Positions 51,840 to 63,359 of a DNA stretch of 64,000 nt are shown here, one piece after another; the stretch's first letter is position 1, and every line of letters starts with the position of its first letter. Where the stretch lies: contig CM072336.1 of assembly GCA_036874045.1 (NCBI GenBank), positions 27,107,501 through 27,171,500 on the forward strand, read 5' to 3'. The notes beneath the pieces are model-generated. The model saw nothing but the letters and a program-made list of their open reading frames with translations. It made no database searches and was not told the origin of the DNA. Source of the stretch: Cymodocea nodosa. Taxonomy: Eukaryota; Streptophyta; Magnoliopsida; Alismatales; Cymodoceaceae. Position numbers and translations under genes: made by a program.

Positions 51840-52510
51840 TGCTGAATTATTTTGAATTTCTTATAGTTCATCCTTAAGATCTTGAAGTAAATCTATTATA
51901 TCTACTTTACAAATAAAATTGTAAACTAAAAAAATATGTTGAAATAATTTTTGTTTGAGTTTATAAAGAAAAAGGTATATATCCTCGTAATATTGTAAAT
52001 CAATACTTAACTACTCTAAATATATGTTCGATTACTATCTTCAATTGTAAATATTTATAGTTAAAGTTTTCAACTATATTAGTTAGTTATTGATTTACTT
52101 TATATTTTGATAAATGATATCAAACACTTAGAGAGAGAGAGGGAGAGGGAGGGAGGGAGGGAGAGAGAGAGAGAAAAAAAAAACATTTCAAGTTTCTCAT
52201 CTATAGTCATATTTCTATTATTTGATATTACATTTGTATTTTTTTAATAAATTATAAAATTTAGAGAAAACATATTGACTCATCTGATAAATTTTCTTGC
52301 AATTATATATTTGATATGATAATAAAGGCCTTAGTAATCTTTGTATATGCTTTGTTTCTTCTCTACTATATATACGAGCAGTACATATTTTAATTCCACT
52401 TGCAACAATTCTACGTAAGAATTGACATGCTGCCATTACCAACTTTCTTTTTTTCTTTCTTTGTTCTTCATCCTTATTAATAGTCAACATAGAAGACTTC
52501 ATAGTTTTCT
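51840..52510 (-). mobile_element. PIF/Harbinger DNA transposon fossil, internally deleted
   Basis: On the minus strand the 5' part of the transposase is open (52502 down to about 52218). It has an N-terminal DEEQRKKKRK region and a KKIYQMSQYVFSKFYNLLKK block, matching the plant motif with FRMSxxxFxxLCxLL. The 3' part at about 52110-51850 reads FNYKYLQLKIVIEHIFRVVK and later TQTKIIS, equivalent to the RNVIERxFGVLK and TQxxIVxACCxLHNF blocks. The middle, which is about 700 bp in the 34.5-35.8 kb copy, is reduced to about 100 bp, largely a GA microsatellite. The two copies are clearly the same family at nucleotide level. Dead element. Confidence 0.75.
52131..52182. repeat. (GA/GGA)n microsatellite inside the Harbinger fossil
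   Basis: A purine tract of GAGAGA and GGGAGGGA words followed by an A run sits exactly where the transposase core is missing. Confidence 0.9.
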
Positions 52511-52649
52511 ATTCATACATATGTATATGTAGGGAATATAAGCATATAAATAATAAGACATAATACATAAAACACATTACATAAAGAATGAAACATAAAT
52601 AAGTTTCTTGGTATGAGCAGTCCCCAATTTTCTCAACTTAAAAGTTTAT

Positions 52650-53170
52650 CATAACATTACTAGCAATCTTCAATATTTAAGCATAACTAGGTCGGACATC
52701 TATTTTGCTGTTAATATATTGAGTATACAATCTCCCTCCTGTCATCATTATCAATTGTTAAAAAGAGTACTTAGATATATAAAAGGTAACATAAATTATA
52801 GTTCAACTTTTACTTCTCAATCCTCATTGAAGAACATATGTGCTTACAGTGATGCCAATTGGGGGGCTTGTCCAAAGTACAAGAAGATCAATTACTAGAT
52901 ATTGTGTTTACGTTGGCTCATGTCATATCCCAAAGTTGAACTAAGGTAGAATATAGAGTTTTAGCCTACACAACTGTAGAATTGACTTGACTTAACACAA
53001 CTATTTTGTGGACTTGGGATCAAAATGGAAAACAGTCTGAGAATCTTTTGTGATAATTTGGGTGTTGTGTCTCTGTCAACCAACCCTGTTTATCACGGCA
53101 AAACTAAACTTGTAGACATAGACTGCTGAACTAAAAGGTCGTCTCATATCTATACCAAGTTTGAGGGGGC
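52650..53170 (+). mobile_element. Ty1/Copia retrotransposon fossil (RT C-terminus and RNase H)
   Basis: Frames with stops follow Copia pol in order: SDIYFAVNILS (normally RPDIxFAVxxLS), LLKRVLRYIKG, ICAYSDANWGACP (normally YADADWAG), RYCVYVGS, VEYRVLAYTTVELT (normally AEYRALA), DNLGVVSLSTNPVYHGKTK and VDID. It ends at the polypurine tract TTGAGGGGGC (53161-53170), the usual junction to the 3' LTR. Confidence 0.9.
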
Positions 53171-53480
53171 AAGTAAAATAAAGTCATGGGTATTGTAATG
53201 TAAACTGTACGTATTCTTTGTTGGGTTTTCTTACCCATTTACCGCGCCGATTATCGATAAGTCATGAATGTTGGTTGTAACGACCTTTGAAATATTTTCC
53301 ATATAAATAGAGATCGATGCCTCTTAGGGCATGTATCTGTTTCTCCACCGTTCTTCTCATTTTTCACCTCAGATGATCGATCCATTATAAGGCAAAGCTC
53401 CTCCAAGATCACGATAGAGTTTGCCTAATATCATGCATGAGAAAGGTTTTATGATCTCTGCGGTGAAGTTCCCAGTAAAG
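53171..53480 (+). mobile_element. Probable 3' LTR remnant of the Copia fossil
   Basis: The sequence directly downstream of the polypurine tract has LTR character, with a TATA box ATATAAATAG at 53301-53310 and a C/T-rich R/U5-like stretch after it. The expected TG start is not preserved and the right end is not defined. No 5' LTR was found upstream. Confidence 0.5.
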
Positions 53481-55170
53481 TAGTCGCACGAGAGTAATAT
53501 AATTGATGTTGAGTTGAAGGAAGGAGTATATATTGAATTTTTTCTGGAGTCATTTTCTAACCTGAAAATTACTTGCCAATTTGCTTGTAAAATATTTATT
53601 ACCGTATAGAGGTCTCAATGTCAGAAATCATCGTCAATAATGAAATATAACTATAAGTATTTATGTACAGTAATGTTTAACCAACGTATTTATTTTGCAT
53701 ATTATGACCCGTACGCTTTGGGAAAAAAAAAAAAACAAGGCAAGAAGAAATGAACGAACGAATTAAATAAAAGACGTACGACTGACGGACACATGCGATG
53801 TGACGGACAGTTGGGTGGTTGGCATAAGATCGGAGTTAATATCACTTGTACGAACCAACCAACGTTAACGCCAGAAACTTCATTCGATCTCAATTATGAA
53901 TACGACGATAGACGAGGGTAGATCGATGTGGTACAGATAGATAACTTAAGCTGCGTATAAGTCTTTAAGTCCGCGAGCGAAATCTGTGTGCCTGTACGTC
54001 AATCAACATCTCATAAGGAATAATATAAGTGAGCAGGACAGGGAGGGTGAAATGGAGATGCCTGGTGTGATGTGATGGCATTCGTATGCAGGAATGAACA
54101 TGGTCTCTGCGATTGATGAATACTTTTAAGAAATAATACTTTTAAGGCATCGTTCGGAAAGCCAGCAAGCTGCTGTAGAGCGTTAAGAGTTGATATTTGG
54201 TTTAACAAATAATACATACTGTAACGTATACTTTTCAAGGTGCGATGAATGTCTTAAACGAAGTTCCACGCCAGCGTAGCCGTGAAGAAGAAGAAGAAGA
54301 AGAAGATGTAATTCTCCAAACACACAGCTACAGACTACAAAGTAGAAGGAAAGATGTTTCTTTCTCTTATTCATCGGATGGACCATCTACAAATAATCAT
54401 ATATATATATACACACACACACACACACTTGAGTGTGGAATCCAAGTAGTCGGAGAATCCAATTCCAATTCCAATTACATGATAAAAGAATAAAGAAGTG
54501 GAAACAATACAACTCAACAAGGTGGAGCCTAGCGCCAACATGTTATTTGTTTTTGTGTGTCCTTGTGGGAGTACTTGAAGGAGGCTCTGGTTAGAGCTAC
54601 ACCTTTTATGTGTATATATTGTGAAATTATGAATGCACCTATCTGTGGTTCAAAGACTACTATTATTTGTGTGCTTTACCGTTCGAAACCGAAAGACCCG
54701 TTCCCATGCATTTTTATTTATTATCATCACTTGCTGAAGTAGTAAATATTTTTTCAAACATTAAAATCAAGTTCTATTTTTGGTATTTTCCAAACACAAC
54801 TCTAGGTCTTCTGAAAATTTTTCTGGAATTGCATTGTTTTTCTCTGCATATGGTTTTCTATGTAAAGATTCGTCACTCCTATCTCTTGACCTTAACGCTT
54901 GAACTGTTCTCAAACAATGCTGTAACATCATGGTGTGCTTGTCGTCTTCGAACCCAATAGCCATATATCTTGGGTTATCCAATCGATCGTCTCGCGTAGC
55001 TTTCAATTAATGATCGACGTTTGAAGACGCATGCAGCCAACAGAGTCAATGCCGTGATAATTAATTTTATTCAACCTTCGTTTTAGAGGTTTCCAGAGAT
55101 AATCGTCGAAAGTGAAGTTTCAGCTTTCATGGTTGGCCTAGAAGGGAAGGGAAGGGAAAGCCAAGTGTCC
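53481..55170. other. Spacer without recognised gene
   Basis: ORFs of 60-97 codons on both strands at 54.0-55.0 kb match no known family. (AAG)n is present near 54287 and (AC)n near 54411-54427. Confidence 0.35.
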
Positions 55171-55173
55171 GTC

Positions 55174-55174
55174 C

Positions 55175-55268
<94 letters not shown>
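55174..55268. repeat. Compound (AT)10-(AG)36 microsatellite
   Basis: An AT run (about 55176-55195) passes directly into an uninterrupted AG/GA run of about 36 units to 55268, long enough to be highly length-variable. Confidence 0.95.
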
Positions 55269-55270
<2 letters not shown>

Positions 55271-57540
55271 ACGCACACTTACTCAAATAATGGAGGTGGA
55301 GCTGAAGTTTCCACGGTAGATTAGATTTGACTGTTTGCTTGGGTTTGCAGTGGAGTACGTACACGACAAGGAAGGAATGCACAGAAGGACGTCGTCGACG
55401 GTAAGGAATGGCGTGCCGGCGAGTCAAAGAAGTCCCGACGGCCGGACGCCAATGAATCCATCACCAATGCACAGCCACATACATACATATATCCCTTACA
55501 GTACATGATCTCCACTTCATGTCTTCCCTTCTGTCCTTTGCACCTGCGTATGATTTCCTTCTTCTTCTTTACTTTTTCCAATGGCTGTTTTTTTCTTTTC
55601 TTGTAATCAACCGACTCTATTAAGAATGCAATTAATTAGGAACAACTGTACTCGTAGCTTTTTCTAAAATTCGAATCTAGATGAATATAAAATTATATGT
55701 TGTCTACGTCATTCCAGCTAATCAAGCAGTGCTGCAAATTTTTGCAGTTGTTCTGATAATTGATAATGATATATACATTTTTTCAAAGTGCAGACATCGT
55801 TGACATCTTCACGTCAGAAATGAACACCGCTGTTGGAAAATGATGCGTTCGTATGATTTATTCGGATGATGGTAACTTTCTATCATTTTATAGGTCGAGC
55901 ATCTAACTAGATCAAACACATCCAACTAGTCAACAGGAATTTCAATTTCAATTTCAATTTCAAATTTTAAAATTAAATTCCAGTGGTTACCGAAATATTA
56001 GAAGGAAGTGAGGGGGCAAAGGTTGTGGGAGGAAATCCATCTCCCAACCTTATAAATAGAGAGATAATTTACCTAAAATGAGGATATATAGCAATTATAC
56101 ACTAAATCAACTTCACAATTGGAGCCCCCAACAAGCCTTATTTTTCCACCTTCACTATCTGCATGAATCTTGCATTTGGTTGAGCGAATTGCATGTCTCA
56201 CATACGCTTGCAAGCAACCATGATCATCAAAGATAGTGTTATCAATAGCATGTATGATTGAGGAAGGATGTTATTAGAGGTATCAAGTGGATCAAGTTTA
56301 ATCAAACAAATATTGTACAATTTAGTACCATCCAATCATATTGTTGACTAATATGACTTGATATTTTGAATTGTGTTGTTGAAAAGTTATCTAATGAAGT
56401 AATTTAATTTAAGCACATGAGCAAGCATGGCGCAATAACATTTTTCTTTTAAGGGTAGTGGACTGGACAGTCAATTAGTGAGAAAATCATTGTTCATGGA
56501 AGAAGAAAAATGGAGTGAGGCAAGCAATAGAAAAATCTGCTCTTCAAAAGAGCTGAGGTAATTTTATGCTTTTAACTTCATTTCAAAGACCATCAATTTT
56601 TTCTTAACATGTGCATTGGGTTCGTCCTTTGTGAGGGTAGTTTAAATGTAAAATTTTTTTATTACTGCGTTAGTTGCATTATTTGAGTTGTAACGTAAAT
56701 TTCTTTTTGTTACATCTTGATATTTGCATCATTAATTTGCCTTATTTGAGTTATATAATTACCATTTTCGGTCAAGGATAATATAATAAATTTCTTCTTG
56801 GGTACCAGGGGTTAGAGCTCGAGAGTAAACACATAAGTTTGTTTTATATTTAAAGTAATAGATCTCCTTGGGTTAGGCAAATTTTACAATATAAAATGAG
56901 TTGTTATGTAATGTGCTATGATTATATTTTAATAAATTGTAATAATGTAGCAAATGTAAATATCTACAATATTTAATACCTACGGATTTAACTTAAAACC
57001 ATAATTTTTTTTCCCCTCACCTCCTTAAATTAAATGGGTGAGTCGTATCCTCCAACTTTATTGATAACATGGATTCAGGAAAATGAGAGTGGACACTAAC
57101 AATAATAAATATATTACGATTTAGATATATCAATTTAAAATACATTTGATATTTTTTTAACATGTATTTCTAATGCAGTGATAATCATCTAAAGATATTT
57201 TTAACTTTGACCATCACAATAATATTAAATTCACATAGATTTTATACTATTATAAAAAGAAATTTTAAATTTAAATACAGATAAAAACGCTAGTGATGCG
57301 TTTTTTTGTTTTTGTTTTGCCAGCTAAAGATAGATAAATTAATAAAGAACCTTAAACTACGAGTTTACAACAATAAAAATACCAGAAGAGTTTGCAATAA
57401 AAACACACAAAGCAAGAATCAAAAGCGAAGTCTAGAACAACGAAACAAAAGAGACAAACCTCAGTACAATAATTAATTTTCATCGTTAGCCTTAATTACA
57501 TCTGCCTGATACCTAAGTAGAGTAGCAGAGTGCAATGGGC
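55269..57540. other. Spacer without recognised gene
   Basis: (TTTCAA)n lies near 55938-55962. A TATAAATAGAG box near 56051 follows a GGGGGC purine stretch near 56011, which might be an LTR or promoter relic, but no associated gene or pol domain was found. The rest is AT-rich. Confidence 0.35.
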
Positions 57541-57546
57541 TAAGCA

Positions 57547-57906
57547 TACATGTCAATGGATTGTACTGGTTTGGCACAACCCATTTTATTTTTATTTGGA
57601 TGTTGTTCTCGTTGAATTAGGTCATGTCAAGTATTAGCTGGCGTAACCTAAGCATCAAGTCCAACGATGTTGGGTTGGTCAATAACATGATTAAATCATG
57701 TTAAGCCTGGTCAATTAAATTAAGTCGACATGATTGGGGTTGACTCATTTGCATCTTTAATCATACACGAGTTTAAAATATGCATGGGTGGTACAATCTA
57801 AACCTTGAGCTATTGGCGTGAACTCAATCCTGTCCAGTCAACTGATGATATGATCGAATCGCATTGAACTGGACTGATACAATTGAAGTCAACTTATTTA
57901 CACCTA
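57547..57906. repeat. Possible non-autonomous hAT-like element
   Basis: The ends TACATGTCAATGGATTG and, inverted, TAGGTGTAAATAAGTTG agree at about 11 of 17 positions. The interior has GGTTG/GTTGAC words typical of hAT-derived MITEs. No target-site duplication was found, so the call is weak. Confidence 0.3.
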
Positions 57907-58182
57907 TATTCTAATCTGATAGTTTTAATCTCATATCTAATCAAATCAAAATACTGAATTGATATTCTAACATGTATCGTTGAAGAGAATGCTGTTATGA
58001 TGTAAAAAAAGGAAAAGGAAAAGGAAAAGGAATCAATTTCCATCGAAAAAACAAAAAATGGTTGTAGACGAAACAGACGGCACGGAGCACGAAATCTTAG
58101 TTTGGCAAGAAAGCGAAGGCAGTTCGATGGGGTGCCCAAATAAAGGCGGAGCAAAAGCGGGAGCTTGGCGCCAACGGTGAAG

Positions 58183-58190
58183 TATAAATA
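58183..58190 (+). promoter_or_regulatory. TATA box of the NOI-domain gene
   Basis: A canonical TATAAATA lies 69 bp upstream of the start codon, preceded by a GC-richer stretch. It supports ATG 58259 as the start and implies a leader of about 40 bases. Confidence 0.7.
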
Positions 58191-58258
58191 AGATAGGGGA
58201 GGCAAGGGCAAAGGATCCCGTGGCCACCACCAGCTCTCCCAGGGTTGCACCGTCTGCC

Positions 58259-61200
58259 ATGGAGAATCGTCGCACGGAGGTACCCAACCAAACCTCGCTT
58301 TGAGGGGCGAAGATCCGACGTCCAACACCCTTGGGGGCAGAAGACGAAATGCCTGTTTCTTACTGGATTCATCTTCTATCCTTTTTGTTTTGTATTGATT
58401 GCTGGAGTGAATGCTGTCTTGGATTTCTCGTTTTTGTTTATTGGTTGTTTTGTTGATGCCTCGAATGTTGCGACCCTTGAAAAAAGAATGCCATCTTTCG
58501 GCATTCCATGCTCATGCATGATCGTGTGTTAGGGTTTGTCGTTCTTTGGTGGTCGGTTGTCTTTGGGATTTGATTGTTTTTCTTCTGGCTCTTTTTCCAG
58601 AAAAATGCTTGGATGGCCGTGCCACAGTTTGGAGGGTGGGATCAGAAGACATCAAGGACAGATTACTCCATGGTCTTCCAGCGCGCTCGGGCAAAGAGGA
58701 AGCAGAATAAGATCGACGTGCACCGTCCTTCGAGCTTGGGGAACGAGGAGGACCTCATCAGACGAGACCACCATGTTCCGTCTCCTTCGGTAAGGCAATG
58801 GAAGATTATTATTTCTTTTGCCCATCATATCCGTGCATCATTTTTAAGCATGCAATAATCAAGGGTTGCAATATGTTGAGGCAAAACATCTACAACGACG
58901 ATCATTTTTCCTTTTCAGTTTCCTTATTCTTTCGTTTGTGTTTTGTCTGGTTACGTTTCATTTGATCAACTATTGTTTTGATTTTCTGCTGCCGTTTTTT
59001 ATTTTTTATTTTTAGTGATTTTCTAAAGCACAGGCAGGGTCTAGACTGTTCTCGGTCCAGACCATCCTGGATTACTCACATTCTCTGAAGATGGTATGCT
59101 TTAATTAATAATCTCCTGGACGTTATGCTGGCAATTATCATCATGGATGAGGTGTAGTTCAATGAAACAAATAATGACAAATATTTCTCAATAAAAAGTA
59201 GAAGAAACGTGCAATGTCTTCACAGATCAGCAGCTTTAGAGCCTTAAAAATATGCAGGTATAAATACTACATGTTTAGATCATTATTCTATATGTAGTGG
59301 ATGTGCGTAATCCTTCTTGGCCTTCTTGTTATTTGATTGCTTTTTGCCATAATATATAAAAAAGAAAAAATCTGGAAAAGCCAGGGATTTGGACTCTTCA
59401 CAATATAATAAAAATTTAATTGTTTATCATGCAGTTTAGTATCAATTTAAATGTTAGTGGATCATACACTCTCATAACCCCAAAAGTTGCGTGATCTGAA
59501 CTTTGCAAAGGTTCTATCTTAGAATGCTCTTGGGTAATCAAACCAAAAATACTGCTTTTTGAATGTTCCTACATGTATTTTCATGGTTTACACCTAGATC
59601 TTTTCAATACTTTGGTGATTGGATCAAACTCATGGGATTGTTCTCTTGCAGCATCTCATTGTTGTTCCATCACCTATCACATGTTCTCTTGTAGCATCGC
59701 TTTTTTTTGTATCCCATTGCCCTTTTTTCCCATCACATTGACCACTTTTTGTAGCATATTTTGCATCACACTATTCTACATGATTGCAACTTTTTCTGAT
59801 CTCCCCATTATGTTATATCTGATCTCTAATGATCTCATAGAAAATGTTGGTTACCCATGGTGTGTCATAATTATCCTTTTTGAATCCCATATTTGTTCTT
59901 GTAGCATAGTCTTGTTTTTTCTCATGGTATATATGATCACAATCAACTGAAGCAAAATTTTGTTTGGAGGGTTTGCTGGCATAAATCTCATGGCATAGAG
60001 ACACATTATAGTCTGTATTAAAACTAGAGATTGGATCCCTAACCTATGCATATTCAAGTTTGTGAACCTTCAATCTTTATAGAATTTTATCTTGGTTCAA
60101 ATAATCAGAAATGTGATTCTGCATTCCATTACACTGTTACACTGGCAACAATTTCTATTTCTATGGTCTTTGTTGTATATGTGCCTTTAAGCTGTCCTAT
60201 CCAAAACATCAATTTTGGCAGACATCAAGATGGAGATGAAAATGAGTATGAATTTCTAAATTTTGTGTCACCATTGACATGCTTATCATAATATAGCTAG
60301 GAAACACTATGATTCAGATTTCCAATCATGAGGTTTACTAATTTCAAACTTATTCTTGAGCTAAACACCCTTTTAACAGGTATTAGTGCTTAAGATGAGT
60401 ATGATATGTTGTACTTCAATAGGGATGGACACACAAGTTGGTCAAGTCGGCTAATCAGATTGAGTGGGACTATTTTTAATTTTTAGGTTCAATTTTTTAA
60501 ATCTATGGTTTGATTCAGTTTAAAAATCTCCCATGCCGATATATGGTTTTGCCAAAGTTTATAGTTTGATTTAGCTTGAAAATCTCCCAAACCAATATGT
60601 ATGGTTTGGCTAATGGTTTTGAGGTCTGCTAAGCCAAGTCAAATTGCATTAAGTTATTAAATAATTAATAAATATTATATAGTGTAAGTTATATTATACA
60701 CACACGTACATATCTTATGTGACATAATCATATTTAGATAAAATTAAGATTAGTAATAATAATAAACAAAACATAAAAAGTTAAAATACAACATCATTTG
60801 TTGTTTCAATAATATCATCTAAAAAGATACTTATATTATTTGAATTTTCTTAATTATCATTTGTTATTTTAATAATTAACAACTTAGTCATTAGTCATAC
60901 CAAATTGAACCGATTGTGAATGGTTCAACTAAATAAAATAAAACGGTTCATTTCACAGCTTAGACAATGTTTTAAACGATAGGTATGGTTCAGCAATGAC
61001 CTTGACTTTGAGTTGAACTAAGTTGAAGCATGTGCACTCTTAAATTTCAAAATCCCTATCACCATTCACAGTTACCATTGAGCAGTCTGACCCCCCCACT
61101 CCCTTGGGAATACTTTGTGCTGCATATCTTTATAGGTTTGTGTATATCTAAATTGAATGGATCCTTTAAGCTGTATATCTTTTTCAGGTTTGAGTATATC

Positions 61201-62408
61201 TAAATTGGATGAATCTTTAAGTTAACTTCCCCAGCCACTACTTAGCCGGTCTATCTTGGTTAAAGGCTTGTTAAGCAATCGTAGATAAAAGAAACAAGGA
61301 AGCATAAATGATGGGATCCATAGTCTTTTGTCAAATGGTGTATAGCCCCATTTTCAGAGTTCAATCATGAGTCACCTTATGAACTAAGGTCATTCTTGCA
61401 AATCTCATGACCAAAGTCTTGGATCATGGCACAGATATGTGCACATAAATTTGGAAGCTTCAGTAGACTGTCACATGAAAGGTCTAGGTTGAGTGACTCA
61501 AAATTGCTGCCTTAAATTATCTTTTGAATGTACGCTGCCAGTAAAAAAATGTGGAAAATTTGTTCTTCTTTAGAACAAAGGAATTGCATGTTGCGTAGAG
61601 AATAGCATCCATTCAAGTAATGTACGTCACTGCTTGCTTAATACTTGTAAGATACAACCCATTACAATAATGCGTAATCAGTTGCATCTGCTACACCTTA
61701 TAATAGCATACATGATGTCTTTTTGCTTGCATATATATATATATTGTGGAACTTCAGAAAATAGCCATGCCATGCCATTTTATCGTACATAGTGAAGCAT
61801 ATGCCATGATGACCTTGGGTCATATATTAGTGCTAATCACTAGCCTTCCCAGAATAGAAGATTAACCTAACCGATAGAGAGTGATTCCTGGGCAACTAAG
61901 ATTTACATTCACAGGTTAATCTTATGTTATTATGTGTGTGCCTGGCGGGAGTGAGACGGACACTTTTTCAGCTGTCTGCTTTCGGTTTTGTAATTTCTGT
62001 TGCTTTGGTTACACTTGTTTAGTTCAACTAAAACCAAAACTGATTGCACAAGAGTGCTCCACAGCAAGTTTATCATCACAGAATGCCTTTTCTCTACCTC
62101 TCTGCCGCAGAAATTTTGCTTTCAAGAAATGTTAAGATTCAGATATATTTGCTTTAATGCAATGAAAAAAAATTAAATTAATACCATGCCATTTGTATTG
62201 CTTACATATCACTGAAAATTTACTTTTTAGGAGCTTATGCTTTCATTTCGATCATCTATGCCATATTTTATTATAATTTCTTGCAAATAAGTTTCTTCAC
62301 CTCTTATGTTTGGCACTTAAAAACACCTGTTTTAACATTCAAGCCCTCGTTTTGTGCATGCAGGTAAAGAAGAAACTATTGAAGTATCTGAGCTGCTGCA
62401 AAGGTTGA
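58259..62408 (+). CDS. NOI-domain (RIN4-like) small membrane-anchored protein
   Basis: Three exons (58259-58279, 58601-58789, 62364-62408) encode 84 residues with all phases closing. The NOI domain reads VPQFGGW (14-20) followed by TDYSMVFQRARAKRKQNK (about 27-45), the typical PxFGxW and YxxxFxxxR pattern. The VPxFGxW core is also the consensus cleaved by the bacterial effector protease AvrRpt2 in RIN4 and NOI proteins. A SSLGNEEDL segment follows. The tail KKKLLKYLSCCKG has adjacent Cys81-Cys82 next to basic residues, suggesting S-acylation and plasma-membrane anchoring, as in RIN4. Family role: immune regulation and membrane scaffolding. This member is uncharacterised. The tail lies in its own tiny exon after a 3.57-kb intron. 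Confidence 0.9.
60420..61042. mobile_element. hAT-like MITE in the NOI gene intron
   Basis: The ends TAGGGATGGACACAC and, inverted, TAAGAGTGCACATGC match at 9 of 15 positions and resemble hAT termini. Flanking 8-mers TACTTCAA (60412-60419) and AATTTCAA (61043-61050) agree at 6 of 8 positions, fitting an aged 8-bp target-site duplication. The interior is non-coding and includes a tandem 56-bp repeat. Confidence 0.5.
60509..60610. repeat. Tandem repeat, period 56 bp
   Basis: TTTGATTCAGTTTAAAAATC (60509) and TTTGATTTAGCTTGAAAATC (60565) begin units 56 bases apart. Both continue to TCCCA and ATATGGTTT-like words. It lies within the hAT-like element. Confidence 0.75.
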
Positions 62409-63288
62409 ATCCACTCTTATGAAATGGAAATGATCTCAAGCTGTATCTTTTGCATACAACTGAGACGAAATTCATGAAACATGTTGCATTCTTTTTATTT
62501 TTAAAAAATGTGAAAAATCCAATCCCCGATCCGTCTTTTCATATGTCATACTAACCTACACAGGTTTTACAGAAAAAAATGAAAGAGTAATTGTGGCACG
62601 TGTACGAATGAATGTTTTTTATACCCATCTTTGGAGCTAAACACGTCTAGTGTAAGATACAATGGAGGGCAAGAATCTCTACATTCAAATCGTATCCATA
62701 GAAGGCAGACCCGGCAAAGATGCACTTCATTTGTACACACCATTGGGTGATGCTTCTAAAGGATACAACACGAAGCTCCCCAACGTTAAGAACCCAGTCG
62801 GAATTCAGATCAAACCACACCAAACACCATCTCGGAAGATTGAGAAAGAGCATTCACAATACCTCATATGTCTTACATCATTATCAAAAATACCTGATGT
62901 CTCTTACATGATATTTGCTCAGATGCTGATGTTCCCAACATCAGTGACAAAGTTGAAATCCTTCCTTTGCACGCCTAAATTATCAAATTCCTCAGCAAAC
63001 ACCGAGATGAAACTTGAAAGCTTCCACAGCAGGCAAACATAGACACGATCTCCGACAGAGAGAAAAATCCAAACCCTCTCATTAGTTAGGAGCATTTTAA
63101 TTCGAAAACTGTAAAGCATACCAGGAAACATATATTCTTTGTACAAATAAAAAAAGTAACCACAAATTTTGCTTGGGGCGTCGATAGCTATAAGTCATTT
63201 TAACCTACAGAATCTGCTGAGAAACTTAAGATCTGTTCTGCTGTTGATGTGACCAGGTACACGTTCCTCTTGCTACAAATTGGGCATA
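62409..63288. other. NOI gene 3' UTR and spacer
   Basis: This holds the 3' UTR of the NOI gene and probably the 3' UTR of the minus-strand gene entering from the right. An open frame at 62662-63042 (+) has no family resemblance and no promoter or splice support. Confidence 0.35.
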
Positions 63289-63359
63289 TCAGGTTTCTAA
63301 GTCCCGCACTCCTAGAAGAGCATAATTGGGATCACCGTCTCCAAAAAGAGGAACATATT
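63289..63359 (-). CDS. Possible last coding exon of a gene continuing beyond the window
   Basis: On the minus strand an acceptor-like CGTCAG is followed by a frame reading EYVPLFGDGDPNYALLGVRD, then LET and a stop (TGA at 63289-63291). Its balanced composition and well-formed protein sequence contrast with the AT-rich surroundings. The phase implies a first Glu split G|AA. I do not recognise the family, and no upstream exon could be placed between 63360 and 64000. Confidence 0.35.

Noticed and set aside
54667..55006. Open frames of 97 (+) and 79 (-) codons
   Set aside because: No homology recognised on either strand and no gene structure.
55832..56160. Possible LTR (TGTTGGAAAATG start, purine tract, TATAAATAGA)
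   Set aside because: No paired LTR, primer-binding site or pol domain nearby, so not called as an element.
57894..58372. Minus-strand open frames over the NOI gene start
   Set aside because: Antisense to the TATA box, leader and first exon of the NOI gene; no family match.
62662..63042. 126-codon open frame on the plus strand
   Set aside because: No domain resemblance, no promoter or splice context, and it lies where two 3' UTRs probably meet. Treated as chance.
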